Shown in pieces: positions 15,846-27,722 of a stretch of 64,000 nucleotides of DNA (position 1 is the first letter of the stretch; each line of letters begins with the position of its first letter). Both the position numbers and the translations under genes were made by a program. The stretch lies in NCBI GenBank assembly GCA_020073245.1, contig JAIQFQ010000001.1, positions 480,001 through 544,000 on the forward strand, written 5' to 3'. The DNA comes from Terriglobia bacterium (GTDB lineage Bacteria; Acidobacteriota; Thermoanaerobaculia; Thermoanaerobaculales; Thermoanaerobaculaceae). Under the pieces are notes generated by a model. That model did no database searches and was not told the DNA's origin. It worked only from the letters and a program-made list of their open reading frames with translations.

Positions 15846-15851
15846 TAGAAT
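15846..15851 (+). promoter_or_regulatory. putative -10 box of the aldolase gene
   Basis: TAGAAT lies 22 bp before the preferred aldolase start codon. The ATG at 15850 overlaps this box and has no ribosome binding site, supporting a later start. No good -35 box is seen. Confidence 0.4.
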
Positions 15852-15873
15852 GCCGACGCTGGAGGACACGGAG

Positions 15874-16926
15874 ATGATCGACCAGATCCGGAAGCAGCTG
15901 GGCGACAAGGCGTCTCTGCTTGACTACACCTGCCAGGGGATCCCGAAGGCGATGCTTCACCTGCCCGGACCGGATTTCGTGGACCGGGTGGTCGTCCCGA
16001 CCGACCGTCCGATCAACGTCCTGAGGAGCCTCGCATCGATCTTCAGATCCGGGCGCCTGGCCGGCACCGGATACCTCTCGATCCTCCCCGTGGATCAGGG
16101 CATCGAGCACTCCGGGGCCGCCTCGTTCGCGCCCAACCCGGCCTACTTCGACCCCGAAAACATCGTCAAGCTCGCGATCGAGGGCGGCTGCAACGCCGTC
16201 GCATCTACGCTCGGCGCTCTTGGGTCAGTGGCGCGCTCCTACGCGCACAGGATTCCGTTCATCCTCAAGATCAACCACAACGAGACACTGACGTATCCGC
16301 TCACGTACGACCAAACGCTCTATGCGAACGTCGATCAGGCGTTCGACATGGGCGCTGCCGGCGTTGGCGCCACCGTCTACTTCGGGTCGGGCGAATCGCG
16401 GCGACAGATCCAGGAGGTCTCCGAGGCGTTCGCGCACGCTCACGAGCTCGGCATGTTCACCGTGCTGTGGTGCTACCTGCGTAACCCCGCGTTCAAGAAG
16501 GACGGCGTGGACTACCATGTCGCGGCGGACCTAACCGGTCAGGCCAACCACATCGGCGTCACGATCGAGGCCGACATCGTCAAGCAGAAGGCGCCCGAGT
16601 CCAACAACGGGTACGGCGCGATCAAGTTTGGCCACACCAACCCGCTCGTGTACGACAAGCTGTGCGCCGGCGACAACCCCATCGAATGGACGCGATGGCA
16701 GGTCGCCAATTGCTACATGGGTCGCTCGCCGCTGATCAACTCCGGCGGTGCGTCCGGCAAGAACGATCTCGCGCAGGCCGTACTCACCGCTGTCGTCAAC
16801 AAGCGGGCGGGAGGTTCCGGCATGATCTCGGGCCGCAAGGCATTCCAGAAGCCGATGGAGCAAGGCGTTGAGCTGCTCCACGCGATCCAGGAGGTCTATC
16901 TCTGCAAGGACGTCACCGTCGCGTAG
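15874..16926 (+). CDS. class I fructose-bisphosphate aldolase, DhnA/archaeal type
   Basis: 350 residues. It cleaves fructose 1,6-bisphosphate through a Schiff-base lysine. Start chosen at 15874 because GGAGG lies 8 bp upstream and the protein then begins [16 protein letters not shown], as in the family; an ATG 24 bp earlier lacks such a site. Family blocks seen are [45 protein letters not shown] and INSGGASG. The length fits the longer bacterial variant of COG1830. It is probably the main glycolytic or gluconeogenic aldolase of this organism, as no class II enzyme is nearby. Confidence 0.92.
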   Translation: MIDQIRKQLGDKASLLDYTCQGIPKAMLHLPGPDFVDRVVVPTDRPINVLRSLASIFRSGRLAGTGYLSILPVDQGIEHSGAASFAPNPAYFDPENIVKLAIEGGCNAVASTLGALGSVARSYAHRIPFILKINHNETLTYPLTYDQTLYANVDQAFDMGAAGVGATVYFGSGESRRQIQEVSEAFAHAHELGMFTVLWCYLRNPAFKKDGVDYHVAADLTGQANHIGVTIEADIVKQKAPESNNGYGAIKFGHTNPLVYDKLCAGDNPIEWTRWQVANCYMGRSPLINSGGASGKNDLAQAVLTAVVNKRAGGSGMISGRKAFQKPMEQGVELLHAIQEVYLCKDVTVA

Positions 16927-16930
16927 CGGA

Positions 16931-17066
16931 CTGGGAGAGGGTAGAGGGAAGAGGGAAGACGAAAAGCGACGGGAGTACGTCCTTCCCCTCCTCGCGGGAT
17001 TCTCCGTCTTCCGTCCTCCGTAATCCGTCTTCCGTCTACCCTCTTCCCTCTTCCCTTCTCCTTTCC
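16931..17066. repeat. purine/pyrimidine-rich imperfect inverted repeat element
   Basis: A purine-rich arm (16939-16961) and its pyrimidine-rich counterpart (17033-17055) match at 21 of 23 positions when inverted, separated by about 70 bp. The inner part contains repeats of the form TCCGTCTTCCGTC. It follows the aldolase stop and may terminate transcription, but its composition is so unlike the flanks that a small dispersed repeat is also possible. Confidence 0.6.
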
Positions 17067-17154
17067 GACGGTTTGGGCGAGCCGGCGCATTGTGCTAGTT
17101 TTCACGCGCCGCCGCCGGTCGTAGCACCGTCCACCGGCGAGGAGGAGGGCTTTC

Positions 17155-18177
17155 ATGCTGCGCACGCCTGTCGTGCTCATCACCGGAGCGAGCGGGGAGA
17201 TCGGTCACGGTCTGATCACGTCGTTGTCCGCCGACAGGGACCGCCACATCATCACCCTCGACCTCAAATCGCTCGACCCAGGGCTCGCGAAGCTCGTTCA
17301 CGAGGAGATCATCGGCTCGATCCTCGACGGCAATCTCCTCGAGCGGATCCTCTCGGAGTACGAGGTGGACATGGTGTTCCACCTGGCGGCACTGCTCTCC
17401 ACCCGCAGCGAGTTCACCCCGATGACCGCTCATCAGGTGAACGTCGAGGGGACGATGAACGTCCTCGAGTTCGCCCAGAAACAGGGCGAGTCCCACGGAC
17501 GGCGCGTGACCTTCCTGTACCCCTCGTCGATCGCCGCCTATGGGCTGCCGGACGTGGACACCAAGGCGCGCGTCGGCAAGGTCACCGAGAACGAGTGGAC
17601 AAAACCGACCACGATGTACGGTTGCAATAAGCTCTACTGCGAGCACATGGGTCGCTACTACGCCAAGCGTTACAAGCAACTCGCCGCCGAGCCGCTCGCT
17701 GGCAAGGTGGACTTCCGCTCACTGCGGTTCCCGGGGCTGATCTCGGCCGTCACGGTCCCGTCCGGCGGAACATCCGACTATGCGCCCGAGATGATCCACG
17801 CCGCGGCCGAGGGCAAGCCCTACGCATGCTTCGTGCGGCCCGACACGCGCATCCCTTTCATGACGATGCCCGATGGGGTCGACGCGCTCTTGCGCCTCGC
17901 GGCCGCGCCGAAGGCCAGCCTCAATCACACGGTGTACAACGTGGGGGCGTTCAACCCTTCCGCCGAGGAGATCCGCCAGATCGTCCTGCGGGCGTTCCCC
18001 GGCGCTCAGATCACCTACAAGGTGGACGAGAAGCGCCAGGGGATCGTGGACGCCTGGCCGGCTGACGTGGACGATTCGGCGGCACGCAACGACTGGGGGT
18101 ACGCACCGCGTTACGACCTCGAACGCGCCTTCTCGGAGTACCTGATCCCGATGATCAGGGAGCGCTACCGGACCTGA
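17155..18177 (+). CDS. SDR-type L-threonine 3-dehydrogenase-like NAD-dependent epimerase/dehydratase
   Basis: 340 residues of the extended SDR family. The cofactor loop is ITGASGEIGHGL; the active site shows YPSSIAAYG and MYGCNKLYCEHMG (Tyr-x3-Lys). The stretch FRSLRFPGLISAVTVPSGGTSDYAPEM is close to the signature of the short-chain type of L-threonine 3-dehydrogenase, which oxidises L-threonine to 2-amino-3-ketobutyrate. A sugar epimerase is the alternative but fits less well. A GGAGGAGGG site precedes the ATG. No kbl (the usual partner ligase) is nearby, so the product assignment stays at family level. Confidence 0.8.
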   Translation: MLRTPVVLITGASGEIGHGLITSLSADRDRHIITLDLKSLDPGLAKLVHEEIIGSILDGNLLERILSEYEVDMVFHLAALLSTRSEFTPMTAHQVNVEGTMNVLEFAQKQGESHGRRVTFLYPSSIAAYGLPDVDTKARVGKVTENEWTKPTTMYGCNKLYCEHMGRYYAKRYKQLAAEPLAGKVDFRSLRFPGLISAVTVPSGGTSDYAPEMIHAAAEGKPYACFVRPDTRIPFMTMPDGVDALLRLAAAPKASLNHTVYNVGAFNPSAEEIRQIVLRAFPGAQITYKVDEKRQGIVDAWPADVDDSAARNDWGYAPRYDLERAFSEYLIPMIRERYRT

Positions 18178-18195
18178 CGCGGCGCCTCTGCCCGA

Positions 18196-20667
18196 TCAGC
18201 GGCTCGGAGAAGGAGACGTGAGGTTCCAGATCTCGCGCGCGTAGTCGCGGATCGCGCGGTCCGACGAGAAGTACCCCATCGATGCCACGTTGCGGATTGC
18301 CTTCGCCGCCCAGGCGCGGCGGTCGGCGAACAGTTCGCCGGCGCGCCGCTGGGTGTCCACGTAGGACCGAAAGTCCGCTACGTGCATGAACCGGTCGCCG
18401 CGCTCCATCAGTGCGGACCAGATCTCCCCGAGCGCGGGTCCGTCGCCGTCCGCGAAGGCACCGTTACGCAGCGTCTCGAGGACGCCAGCAAGCTCGGCGT
18501 CCGAACGAACGCAGTCCAACGGGTCGTAGCGCCCGGACCGCCGCAACTCTGCCACCTGCTCGGCGGTGTGGCCGAAGATGAAGATGTTTTCCTCGCCCAC
18601 GGCGTCCCTGATCTCGATGTTCGCTCCGTCGAGTGTCCCGATCGTGAGCGCACCGTTGAGGGCCAGCTTCATGTTGCCGGTCCCCGAGGCTTCCATCCCG
18701 GCGGTCGAGATCTGCTCCGAGAGGTCTGCCGCGGGGATGACGGTGTTCGCGATCGTCACCCTGTAGTCGGGAATGAACACTACCTTGAGACAGCCGCGCG
18801 CATCGGGGTCCGCGTTGATCACATCGGCGATGCCGTTGATCAGCCGGATCACGAGCTTCGCCATCCGGTACGCGGGGGCTGCCTTCGCGCCGAAGATGAA
18901 GGTGCGCGGCGTCCCCACCGCGCTCCTGTCCGCCTTGACCCGTCGGTACAGCGAGATGATGTGCATGGCGTTGAGGAGTTGTCGCTTGTACTCGTGCATC
19001 CGCTTGACCTGCACGTCGTAGAGGGACTCGGGGTCGATCACGATTCCGCACAGCTCCTTGACCGTCGCGGCGAGGGCCACCTTGTTCGCACGCTTGATGG
19101 TCAGGAACTCGTCCTGAAAGCCTGTGTCGTCCGCGGACGGCCGCAGCTCGGCGAGACGATCGAGATCCCGGGTCCAGGCATCGCCGATCCGCCCGGAGAT
19201 CGCGCCTGCGAGGCGCGGGTTGCACGCCAGGAGCCAGCGTCGCGGCGTGATGCCGTTCGTGATCGAGACGAACCGGTCCGGCCACAGCGCCGCGAAGTCG
19301 GGAAACACCTGTCCCTTGAGGAGATCGGTGTGCAGCCGTGCGACGCCGTTGACGCGGTGCGATCCGACGATCGCGAGGTGGGCCATACGGAAGCGGCGGT
19401 CTCCATCCTCATGCACGAGGGAGACCCTCCGCAGGCACTCTCGGTCCCCCGCGTGGAGCGTCTCGACCTCGTCGAGGAGACGCTTGTTGATGTCGAAGAT
19501 GATCTGAACGTGGCGGGGAATCAAGCGCTGCATCAGTGCGACCGGCCACGTTTCCAGCGCTTCGGCAAGCACCGTATGTTGCGTGTAGGCGCAGACGGCA
19601 CGCGTGATCGCCCATGCCCGCTCCCAGGGCAGCCCCTCCTCGTCGACGAGGACGCGCATGAGCTCCGCGATCGTGAGCGCCGGATGGGTGTCGTTGAGCT
19701 GGATTGCGACCTTGTCGGGGAAGAGGTCCCATGCCGCGCCGTGGCGGTCGCGGAATCGGCGCACGATGTCGGCCACCGAGCACGCCACGAGAAAGTATTC
19801 CTGCGTCAACCGCAGCTCGCGTCCGGCCTCGGCCTCGTCGGACGGGTAAAGGACCTTGGTGACGGCCTCGGCCTTCTCGCGCCCGGCCACGGCGCTCAGA
19901 AAGTCTCCTTGGGAGAACGTGTCGAAGTCGAAAGCGTCCGGGGCCGATGCTCTCCAGAGCCGCAGGATCGAGACCGTGGTCGTACGGTAGCCCGCCACCA
20001 GCACGTCGTAGGGAACCCCGTAGAGTACGTGCGAACCCGTCCACACCGGACGATGCTTGCCGTCGTCGCCCTGCATTTCCACGTGGCCGCCCAGCCGAAC
20101 CGTCACCGTCAGGTCGGGCCGAACGATCTCCCACGCGTAGCCGCCCTTCAGCCAGTTGTCGGGGCGCTCACGTTGCCAGCCGCCGATGAACTCCTGACGG
20201 AAGATCCCGAAGTCATAGCGCAGTCCGTAGCCGAACGCCGGGTAGTCGAGGGTCGCCAGCGACTCGAGAAAGCACGCCGCAAGCCTTCCGAGGCCACCAT
20301 TCCCGAGACCGGGGTCGGGCTCCTCCTCCATGAGCCGGTCGAGGTTCAGCCCGAGGCCCGTCATCGCTTCGTCCGCCACGCTCCGAAGCCCGGTGGCGAT
20401 CAAGTTGTTGTCCACGAGCCGTCCCAGGAGGTACTCGAGCGACAGGTAGTGGACGATCTTCGGGTCGTTCTCGTTTTGCAGTCGCTGGGTCTCAACGGCG
20501 CGGTCGATCAGGGTCTCGCGGATCGCGAGCTGGAGCGCGGCAAGGTAGTCGGCCGGCGTTGCGTCGGCGACCTCCAGGCCTCGCACGTACCTCAGGTAGT
20601 GGACGAAACGGTCACGGAAGGCCTGCGGGGAAACCGCATGGCCGGGCAACGTCGTCGCCAACCGCAC
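18196..20667 (-). CDS. glgP: glycogen phosphorylase
   Basis: 823 residues, the normal length. It releases glucose 1-phosphate from alpha-1,4-glucan using PLP phosphate. The PLP site is EASGTGNMKLALNGALTIGT and further family blocks are LSLEYLLGR, GNGGLGRLAACF, QLNDTHPALTIAELMR and SITNGITPRRWLL. The GTG at 20667 abuts a GGAGG sequence, so a TTG two codons further in may be the real start. It stands alone; no other glycogen genes are in the window. Confidence 0.96.
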   Translation of the reverse strand: MRLATTLPGHAVSPQAFRDRFVHYLRYVRGLEVADATPADYLAALQLAIRETLIDRAVETQRLQNENDPKIVHYLSLEYLLGRLVDNNLIATGLRSVADEAMTGLGLNLDRLMEEEPDPGLGNGGLGRLAACFLESLATLDYPAFGYGLRYDFGIFRQEFIGGWQRERPDNWLKGGYAWEIVRPDLTVTVRLGGHVEMQGDDGKHRPVWTGSHVLYGVPYDVLVAGYRTTTVSILRLWRASAPDAFDFDTFSQGDFLSAVAGREKAEAVTKVLYPSDEAEAGRELRLTQEYFLVACSVADIVRRFRDRHGAAWDLFPDKVAIQLNDTHPALTIAELMRVLVDEEGLPWERAWAITRAVCAYTQHTVLAEALETWPVALMQRLIPRHVQIIFDINKRLLDEVETLHAGDRECLRRVSLVHEDGDRRFRMAHLAIVGSHRVNGVARLHTDLLKGQVFPDFAALWPDRFVSITNGITPRRWLLACNPRLAGAISGRIGDAWTRDLDRLAELRPSADDTGFQDEFLTIKRANKVALAATVKELCGIVIDPESLYDVQVKRMHEYKRQLLNAMHIISLYRRVKADRSAVGTPRTFIFGAKAAPAYRMAKLVIRLINGIADVINADPDARGCLKVVFIPDYRVTIANTVIPAADLSEQISTAGMEASGTGNMKLALNGALTIGTLDGANIEIRDAVGEENIFIFGHTAEQVAELRRSGRYDPLDCVRSDAELAGVLETLRNGAFADGDGPALGEIWSALMERGDRFMHVADFRSYVDTQRRAGELFADRRAWAAKAIRNVASMGYFSSDRAIRDYAREIWNLTSPSPSR

Positions 20668-20795
20668 CCTCCTCGAATCGGGAGCGACCCGGCAAGGGTG
20701 CCGGTGGCCGCGCCCGGCGCATTGTAGCGCACGACTCAGCCGATGCCGTGCTGCCGAGAGGTGCGGCGCCGGAACGCGCTGGTCGTCCTCTGACG

Positions 20796-22553
20796 CTACT
20801 GTCCCCCTGCCACGCCTGCAGCGCCGGGTCCGCGTGGGTCGGCCGCGGCCTCCAGCGCCCCGCCCGCCGAGCGCCGGACCGCGTCCACCTCGCCGATGCC
20901 TTCGGCCCGCCGGAGCACATGCCCTCGCCCGGCCAACTCGGCGCGCACCAGCTCAGAGAGAGCTCCTGTCTCGGCCACGATCACGTCCGGGAGCCACTGA
21001 TGGTGAACCCTCGGGCGGTCTACTGCCTCCTGGAGCGGCGCGCCGTCCACGATGACGTTCAGGAGGACCTGAGCGGTGGCGGTCGGTATCTGCGATCCGC
21101 CGGGGGAACCGAGCACGAGAACTTCGCCACCGCGCCAGGCGACGGTCGGCGTCATCGACGAGAGCATCCGCTTGCCCGGCCCGACCGCGTTGGCCTCGCC
21201 TTGGACGAGCCCATACAGGTTGGGCGAGCCGGGCGCCGCAGCGAAGTCGTCCATCTGATTGTTCAGTAGGACCCCGAGCTCCGGAACCAGCAGACCGCAG
21301 CCGAAGCCCCCGTTGAGCGTTGTCGTGAGGCTCACCGCATTGCCGTCGCCATCCATCACCGACAGGTGCGTCGTCTCGCGCGATTCGTACGCTTCCCTTG
21401 TGTTCCAGGGCCGAACCGTTTCGGACGCCGTTGCCCTCGCGCCATTGATCTCGCCGGCACGGCGGCGCAGCCAGTCGGGATCGAGAAGCTGTGCGGGGCC
21501 GGCAAGCGTCGTGGCGGGGTCGCCCAGGAGGAAGCGGTCCGCAAACGCCCGCCGCCACGTCTCCACCAGCAGGTGGATGCGGTCGACCGACCCCGAGGGC
21601 AGGTGGCTCCAGCCGAGGCGCTCGAGCATGCCCGTGGTCTCGGCCAGGATGATCCCCCCGGAGGATGGAAGCGGCATCGAGGCGACGTTCCACCCGAACG
21701 CCGTGAAGAGCACCGGTTCCCGCCACACCGGCCGGTAGGCGGCCAGATCGGCCGAGGTGAGGATGCCGCCGTGCGTCCGCGCGGTGCGCTCGATCGCAGC
21801 GGCCGCCTTGCCGGCCGTGAGCGCCGAAGGGCCTTGGGCCGCGTACGAGTGAAGCGTGCCTGCGAGGGCGGGCTGCTTCATCACGGTACCCGGCAGCGGC
21901 GCCTCTCCGGACGGGAGCCAGACCGCCGCGGTCTCGCGGAAGCGCGTCAGCAGACCCTTCGCGCCCGCGACGCTGCGGCTCAGCCGAGGCGTCATTGCGA
22001 AACCCTCTGCCGCGAGGCGAGCGGCCGGGGCGACCACCTCACGCCATGGAAGGCGGCCGAAGCGACGGTGCAGCTCGAACAGGCCCGCGGGCGAACCGGG
22101 CACGCCGGCGGCGAGCGGTCCGACGAGCGACTTCACGGGGTCGGGTTTCCCATCCGGCCCGAGGAACATCCCCGGCGTGGCGGCCGCTGGCGCGGTCTCG
22201 CGAAAATCGAGAGCCACAAGCTGGCCGCCGATTCGGACGACCGCGAACCCGCCGCCTCCCAGGTTGCCGGCCGACGGGTGAACCACGGCGAGCGCGAGCG
22301 CGGTGGCCACCGCTGCGTCGGCGGCGTTTCCCCCAGCTCGAAGGATCGCGAGCCCGGCTTCCGTGGCTGCAGGAGCCGCAGACGCGACGGCCCCCGAGCC
22401 GGCGGCCCCGCCGGATGGGTGGAACGCTCCCGCGCCGCACCCCAGCAGTGCCGCCGCCGCGAGAACCGTCGCGGCCTTCCGGAAGGCTGCCTTCGTCCTC
22501 GCCCAGACGGTGCCATCCCGACGATTCACATAGGCGCTGGTGAAGCTCTCCAT
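20796..22553 (-). CDS. ggt: gamma-glutamyltranspeptidase, predicted lipoprotein
   Basis: 585 residues from the ATG at 22553, which follows GGAGGG. The N-terminus has a basic stretch, a hydrophobic core and a lipobox-like AALLGCGAG, so the enzyme is exported and probably lipid anchored. The autocatalytic processing site is TTHLSVMDGDGNAVS, with Thr as nucleophile after cleavage into large and small subunits; GNAADAAVATALA and LPSSGGIIL are also typical. It cleaves glutathione and other gamma-glutamyl compounds in the periplasm. It lies 35 bp after the SCP2-like gene and may be cotranscribed with it. Confidence 0.93.
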   Translation of the reverse strand: MESFTSAYVNRRDGTVWARTKAAFRKAATVLAAAALLGCGAGAFHPSGGAAGSGAVASAAPAATEAGLAILRAGGNAADAAVATALALAVVHPSAGNLGGGGFAVVRIGGQLVALDFRETAPAAATPGMFLGPDGKPDPVKSLVGPLAAGVPGSPAGLFELHRRFGRLPWREVVAPAARLAAEGFAMTPRLSRSVAGAKGLLTRFRETAAVWLPSGEAPLPGTVMKQPALAGTLHSYAAQGPSALTAGKAAAAIERTARTHGGILTSADLAAYRPVWREPVLFTAFGWNVASMPLPSSGGIILAETTGMLERLGWSHLPSGSVDRIHLLVETWRRAFADRFLLGDPATTLAGPAQLLDPDWLRRRAGEINGARATASETVRPWNTREAYESRETTHLSVMDGDGNAVSLTTTLNGGFGCGLLVPELGVLLNNQMDDFAAAPGSPNLYGLVQGEANAVGPGKRMLSSMTPTVAWRGGEVLVLGSPGGSQIPTATAQVLLNVIVDGAPLQEAVDRPRVHHQWLPDVIVAETGALSELVRAELAGRGHVLRRAEGIGEVDAVRRSAGGALEAAADPRGPGAAGVAGGQ

Positions 22554-22588
22554 CGTGACCCTCCGGATCCAGCCACCCCGACCTGCCG

Positions 22589-23020
22589 CTACCTCGCGGA
22601 CCACTCCGCGGGGGCCGTCGCCGCGACCGATCTCGCCGCGGCGACCAGCTCCTTCGCCGCAGCGAGATGAGGAAGGAGCGCCATCACGCTCCCCTTCGTC
22701 AGCTCGAGGCGACCGCCCATCACCGCGGAGACCGGGTCGAGTGCTCCGCCGAGCAGGTCGGCCCAGGTGGATGCGCTTGCCGTGAGCACGTAGCGCGCCG
22801 TCTCGATGTCGGCGTCGGTTGCCGGGCGTGCGGCTCGGCAGGCGCCGTGCCAGAGGTCCAGGAACACCGCCCTGGAGGCGATGCCGCGTTCCGGCTCGCC
22901 GCGCACCGCCGCGACGACCGCGCCTTCCCAGGAGGCGGCGGCTTCTCGGTACGTCGCGCTCGTGTTGAGGGCATCGCGCCAGGCTGTCGCCCAGGCCTCG
23001 GTGAGGATTTCGATCGCCAT
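22589..23020 (-). CDS. SCP2 sterol-binding domain-like small protein
   Basis: 143 residues. The C-terminal half, GGRLELTKGSVMALLPHLAAAKELV, resembles bacterial SCP2-type lipid-binding proteins, and the N-terminal helix EAWATAWRDALNTSATYREAAASWEG also occurs in that group. No catalytic residues are expected; the family binds hydrophobic ligands in the cytoplasm. ATG at 23020 follows a GGGAGC sequence. Located between nrdJ and ggt, all on the minus strand; the context gives no ligand. Confidence 0.6.
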   Translation of the reverse strand: MAIEILTEAWATAWRDALNTSATYREAAASWEGAVVAAVRGEPERGIASRAVFLDLWHGACRAARPATDADIETARYVLTASASTWADLLGGALDPVSAVMGGRLELTKGSVMALLPHLAAAKELVAAARSVAATAPAEWSAR

Positions 23021-23173
23021 CACTCGCTCCCGAACTCCGCCGTCATCGTACCCAAATGCACGGCGTTGGGATACGGGCTCTTCTCGGATGGCACCGGATC
23101 GAACCGCGGGCCAAACGAACGAGGCCGGGTTGTGCAGCCCCCGGCCTCGGCATCCTGATCCTGTCCACCCTGC

Positions 23174-25906
<2,733 letters not shown>

Positions 25907-25926
25907 CCCAGATCCCCCTTCTATGG

Positions 25927-25947
25927 AGTTCAAGTACTACTTGAACT
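25927..25947. promoter_or_regulatory. perfect palindromic operator in front of nrdJ
   Basis: AGTTCAAGTA and TACTTGAACT are exact inverted copies around one central base, directly downstream of the predicted nrdJ start site (about 25951). A one-base loop cannot form an RNA hairpin, so this is a DNA-binding site, most simply for a dimeric repressor. It is nested in an outer 8-bp inverted repeat, TTCTATGG (25919-25926) and CCATAGAA (25969-25976). It does not look like the NrdR box. Confidence 0.75.
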
Positions 25948-25957
25948 TTGCGGTTCG

Positions 25958-25986
25958 AATCTAGAGCGCCATAGAAGGCTTGTCAA
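25958..25986 (-). promoter_or_regulatory. nrdJ: sigma-70 promoter of nrdJ
   Basis: TTGACA (25986-25981), a 17-bp spacer and TAGATT (25963-25958) on the minus strand. The predicted start is near 25951, giving a 5' leader of about 45 nt, too short for a cobalamin riboswitch. Confidence 0.8.
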
Positions 25987-26161
25987 GTGGCCACCGCAAG
26001 ACCTTCGGCCACTGCCGGTGATCCAGTGCAATACCCTGTGCGTGGCATGGTTTGTGAGCAGAGGTGCATCCGCGCGCGCCCGCCGGCGTCGCCAGAGTGC
26101 TGACCCCGCACATCCGTGGACGAACGCGCTACCCACTCCGACGGCAAAAGTCAAGTCCCCG

Positions 26162-26169
26162 CCTCCGCC
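26162..26169. repeat. left copy of 8-bp target site duplication
   Basis: CCTCCGCC directly abuts the left terminal inverted repeat of the IS1-like element; the same eight bases abut the right end at 28360-28367. Confidence 0.85.
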
Positions 26170-26188
26170 GGTAGAGGGTCAGTTTGAA
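26170..26188 (+). repeat. left terminal inverted repeat of the IS1-like element
   Basis: Reads GGTAGAGGGTCAGTTTGAA inward; 18 of 19 bases match the right end. Confidence 0.88.
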
Positions 26189-26239
26189 AGGAGGGCGTCT
26201 CGTGCCGAATGGTGAGGCGTGCGTTACACTTGATGCAAG

Positions 26240-26971
26240 ATGGTTCGCCCCCCAACAGCCCCGGTCTTGGTTACGGTCATGGTAACGGCGCTGGCCGGAC
26301 TCGTCGGCACCTATGCGGTGACGGTCATTAGGGTAATCTTTGGGGCAACGGCCACGGTTGCGGGCATTCTGTTGATTCCAGCTGTACGTCGGCGCATTTG
26401 GCGGAAGCGCGCGCCCGATCTCAGCGCCCTTAGAAAAGAGGCCGGGAAGTGGGTCTGCCTTGCGGTCACGAACGAAGGAGAGGCCGCCGACTTTTGGGCC
26501 AAAATACAGGTCGAGCCTCCCGCGGCGCTTATACCCCACGATGAGGTTCTTTGTGCGTGGTGGGAGGGGGGCAAGGAGACGAGGGTCTGTCTTGTGAGTG
26601 GCGAGACAAGAAACCTCCGGATTCTCTACAACCACGGGTCTCGCCTTGTCGGTCGCTGGTTTGTTCCATTCATCGCCACAAGGGAACTCGACCTCGCCGC
26701 GAACCCCGACGCCGACAAGGTCCCGTTCCAGCGGAGATTCATTCAGGACGATGGCGTGGCCGGCGGAGTCGAGACGGAAATTGTCACTGTGCATGTGGCG
26801 CTGTGGTCGGATCAGGATGGTGTCGGGATGCCACAGGCAACCAGTATTGCGGTTCGCGGCGGCGACATCTTCGGCGGTGATGTCGCGCCTAACCTAGTAG
26901 CGCAACGACTTCCCGGACCGCCCACGTGTGATTCGCAACCCCCGCGGCCATCGCCGGGGTCTTGCCCTTGA
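26240..26971 (+). CDS. hypothetical membrane protein, passenger of the IS element
   Basis: 243 residues, not recognised. Two hydrophobic segments (about residues 8-30 and 34-48) are followed by a basic RRRIWRKR stretch and a soluble domain of about 190 residues with no known motif, so a cytoplasmic domain behind a membrane hairpin is likely. It lies just inside the left end of the element and is convergent with the transposase gene, overlapping its last 83 bp, which may make the C-terminal tail non-native. The start codon is preceded by TTACACTTGATGCAAG without a clear ribosome binding site. Confidence 0.55.
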   Translation: MVRPPTAPVLVTVMVTALAGLVGTYAVTVIRVIFGATATVAGILLIPAVRRRIWRKRAPDLSALRKEAGKWVCLAVTNEGEAADFWAKIQVEPPAALIPHDEVLCAWWEGGKETRVCLVSGETRNLRILYNHGSRLVGRWFVPFIATRELDLAANPDADKVPFQRRFIQDDGVAGGVETEIVTVHVALWSDQDGVGMPQATSIAVRGGDIFGGDVAPNLVAQRLPGPPTCDSQPPRPSPGSCP

Positions 26972-27716
26972 GGGTCTTGTGGGGTCGGCAGAAGTTGTAG
27001 TGCATAAAGTGGAGGCTCACGGCGGCCATGAGGTTATCGAGCTTCTTGGAGAAGCCGTTCGTGAGCCGGGTGAACCGCCGCATACTCATCCGCATCGTGA
27101 GGTTCTGACGCTCCACATAGGACGTTGAAATGTGGGCGGCGTCGGGGTTGCCCTGTACGACTTGCGTGTTGGTCCCAATGCACACGGCGGGGCTGTACCG
27201 GCGCTCCACATCCGGGGGCACACCGTAGAGTTTTTGGAGTTGGGCGAAGTCAACCGCCGAACCGAACGCGGCGTCAACTGCATCCAGGTACATGGAGTGG
27301 CCGTCCGTTGTGAGTTGGACGCGGCCGTGGATGCGGGAGACGAGATCCTGCATGAAGGCCGTCGCGGTGTCGAGATCCCGAGGACCAATCATCCAGGACG
27401 GGACGAGTTTGGTATCGGCGTCGATTGCCGTGAACGTCCACACGTCGCCGTACCCGAATTCGCCCTGGTGCTTCTGGGGGACGTTCTTGGTCTTGGCGTA
27501 GCAGAACGACCAAATCTCGTCGGCCTGGACGTGTTCACAGTAGAGATCGTGGAGCGCTTCGTCCTGGTAGCGGGCGCACACTCCGCCAAGCTCGACGAGC
27601 AGCTTGATAACGGTGTTCTTGGCTGTGCCCGTCATGCGGACGGTGGCGCGGATCGAGTTGCCCTCGACGAGAGCGGCAACGACCTGGATTCGCTTGGCCG
27701 TGGTGAGCTTATTCAT
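26889..27716 (-). CDS. IS1-family DDE transposase, single frame
   Basis: 275 residues. An N-terminal helix-turn-helix-like region (NSIRATVRMTGTAKNTVIKLL) is followed by the catalytic domain with Asp in VQADEIWSF, Asp in LTTDGHSMY and Glu in SYVERQNLTMR, the order expected of IS1-type DDE enzymes, and a C-terminal HYNFCRPHKTLKGKTPAMAAG typical of the group. Unlike classical IS1 (insA/insB joined by a frameshift) it is encoded in one frame. The gene looks intact. A near-perfect promoter ends right at the start codon, implying a leaderless message. Confidence 0.92.
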   Translation of the reverse strand: MNKLTTAKRIQVVAALVEGNSIRATVRMTGTAKNTVIKLLVELGGVCARYQDEALHDLYCEHVQADEIWSFCYAKTKNVPQKHQGEFGYGDVWTFTAIDADTKLVPSWMIGPRDLDTATAFMQDLVSRIHGRVQLTTDGHSMYLDAVDAAFGSAVDFAQLQKLYGVPPDVERRYSPAVCIGTNTQVVQGNPDAAHISTSYVERQNLTMRMSMRRFTRLTNGFSKKLDNLMAAVSLHFMHYNFCRPHKTLKGKTPAMAAGVANHTWAVREVVALLG

Positions 27717-27722
27717 ACTGAC

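Noticed and set aside
18382-20727. 781-codon plus-strand open frame over glgP
   Set aside because: Antisense to an unambiguous glycogen phosphorylase.
25907-25986. Cobalamin riboswitch before the B12-dependent nrdJ
   Set aside because: The leader is about 45 nt, far too short, and has no B12-box-like sequence; it contains a DNA palindrome instead.
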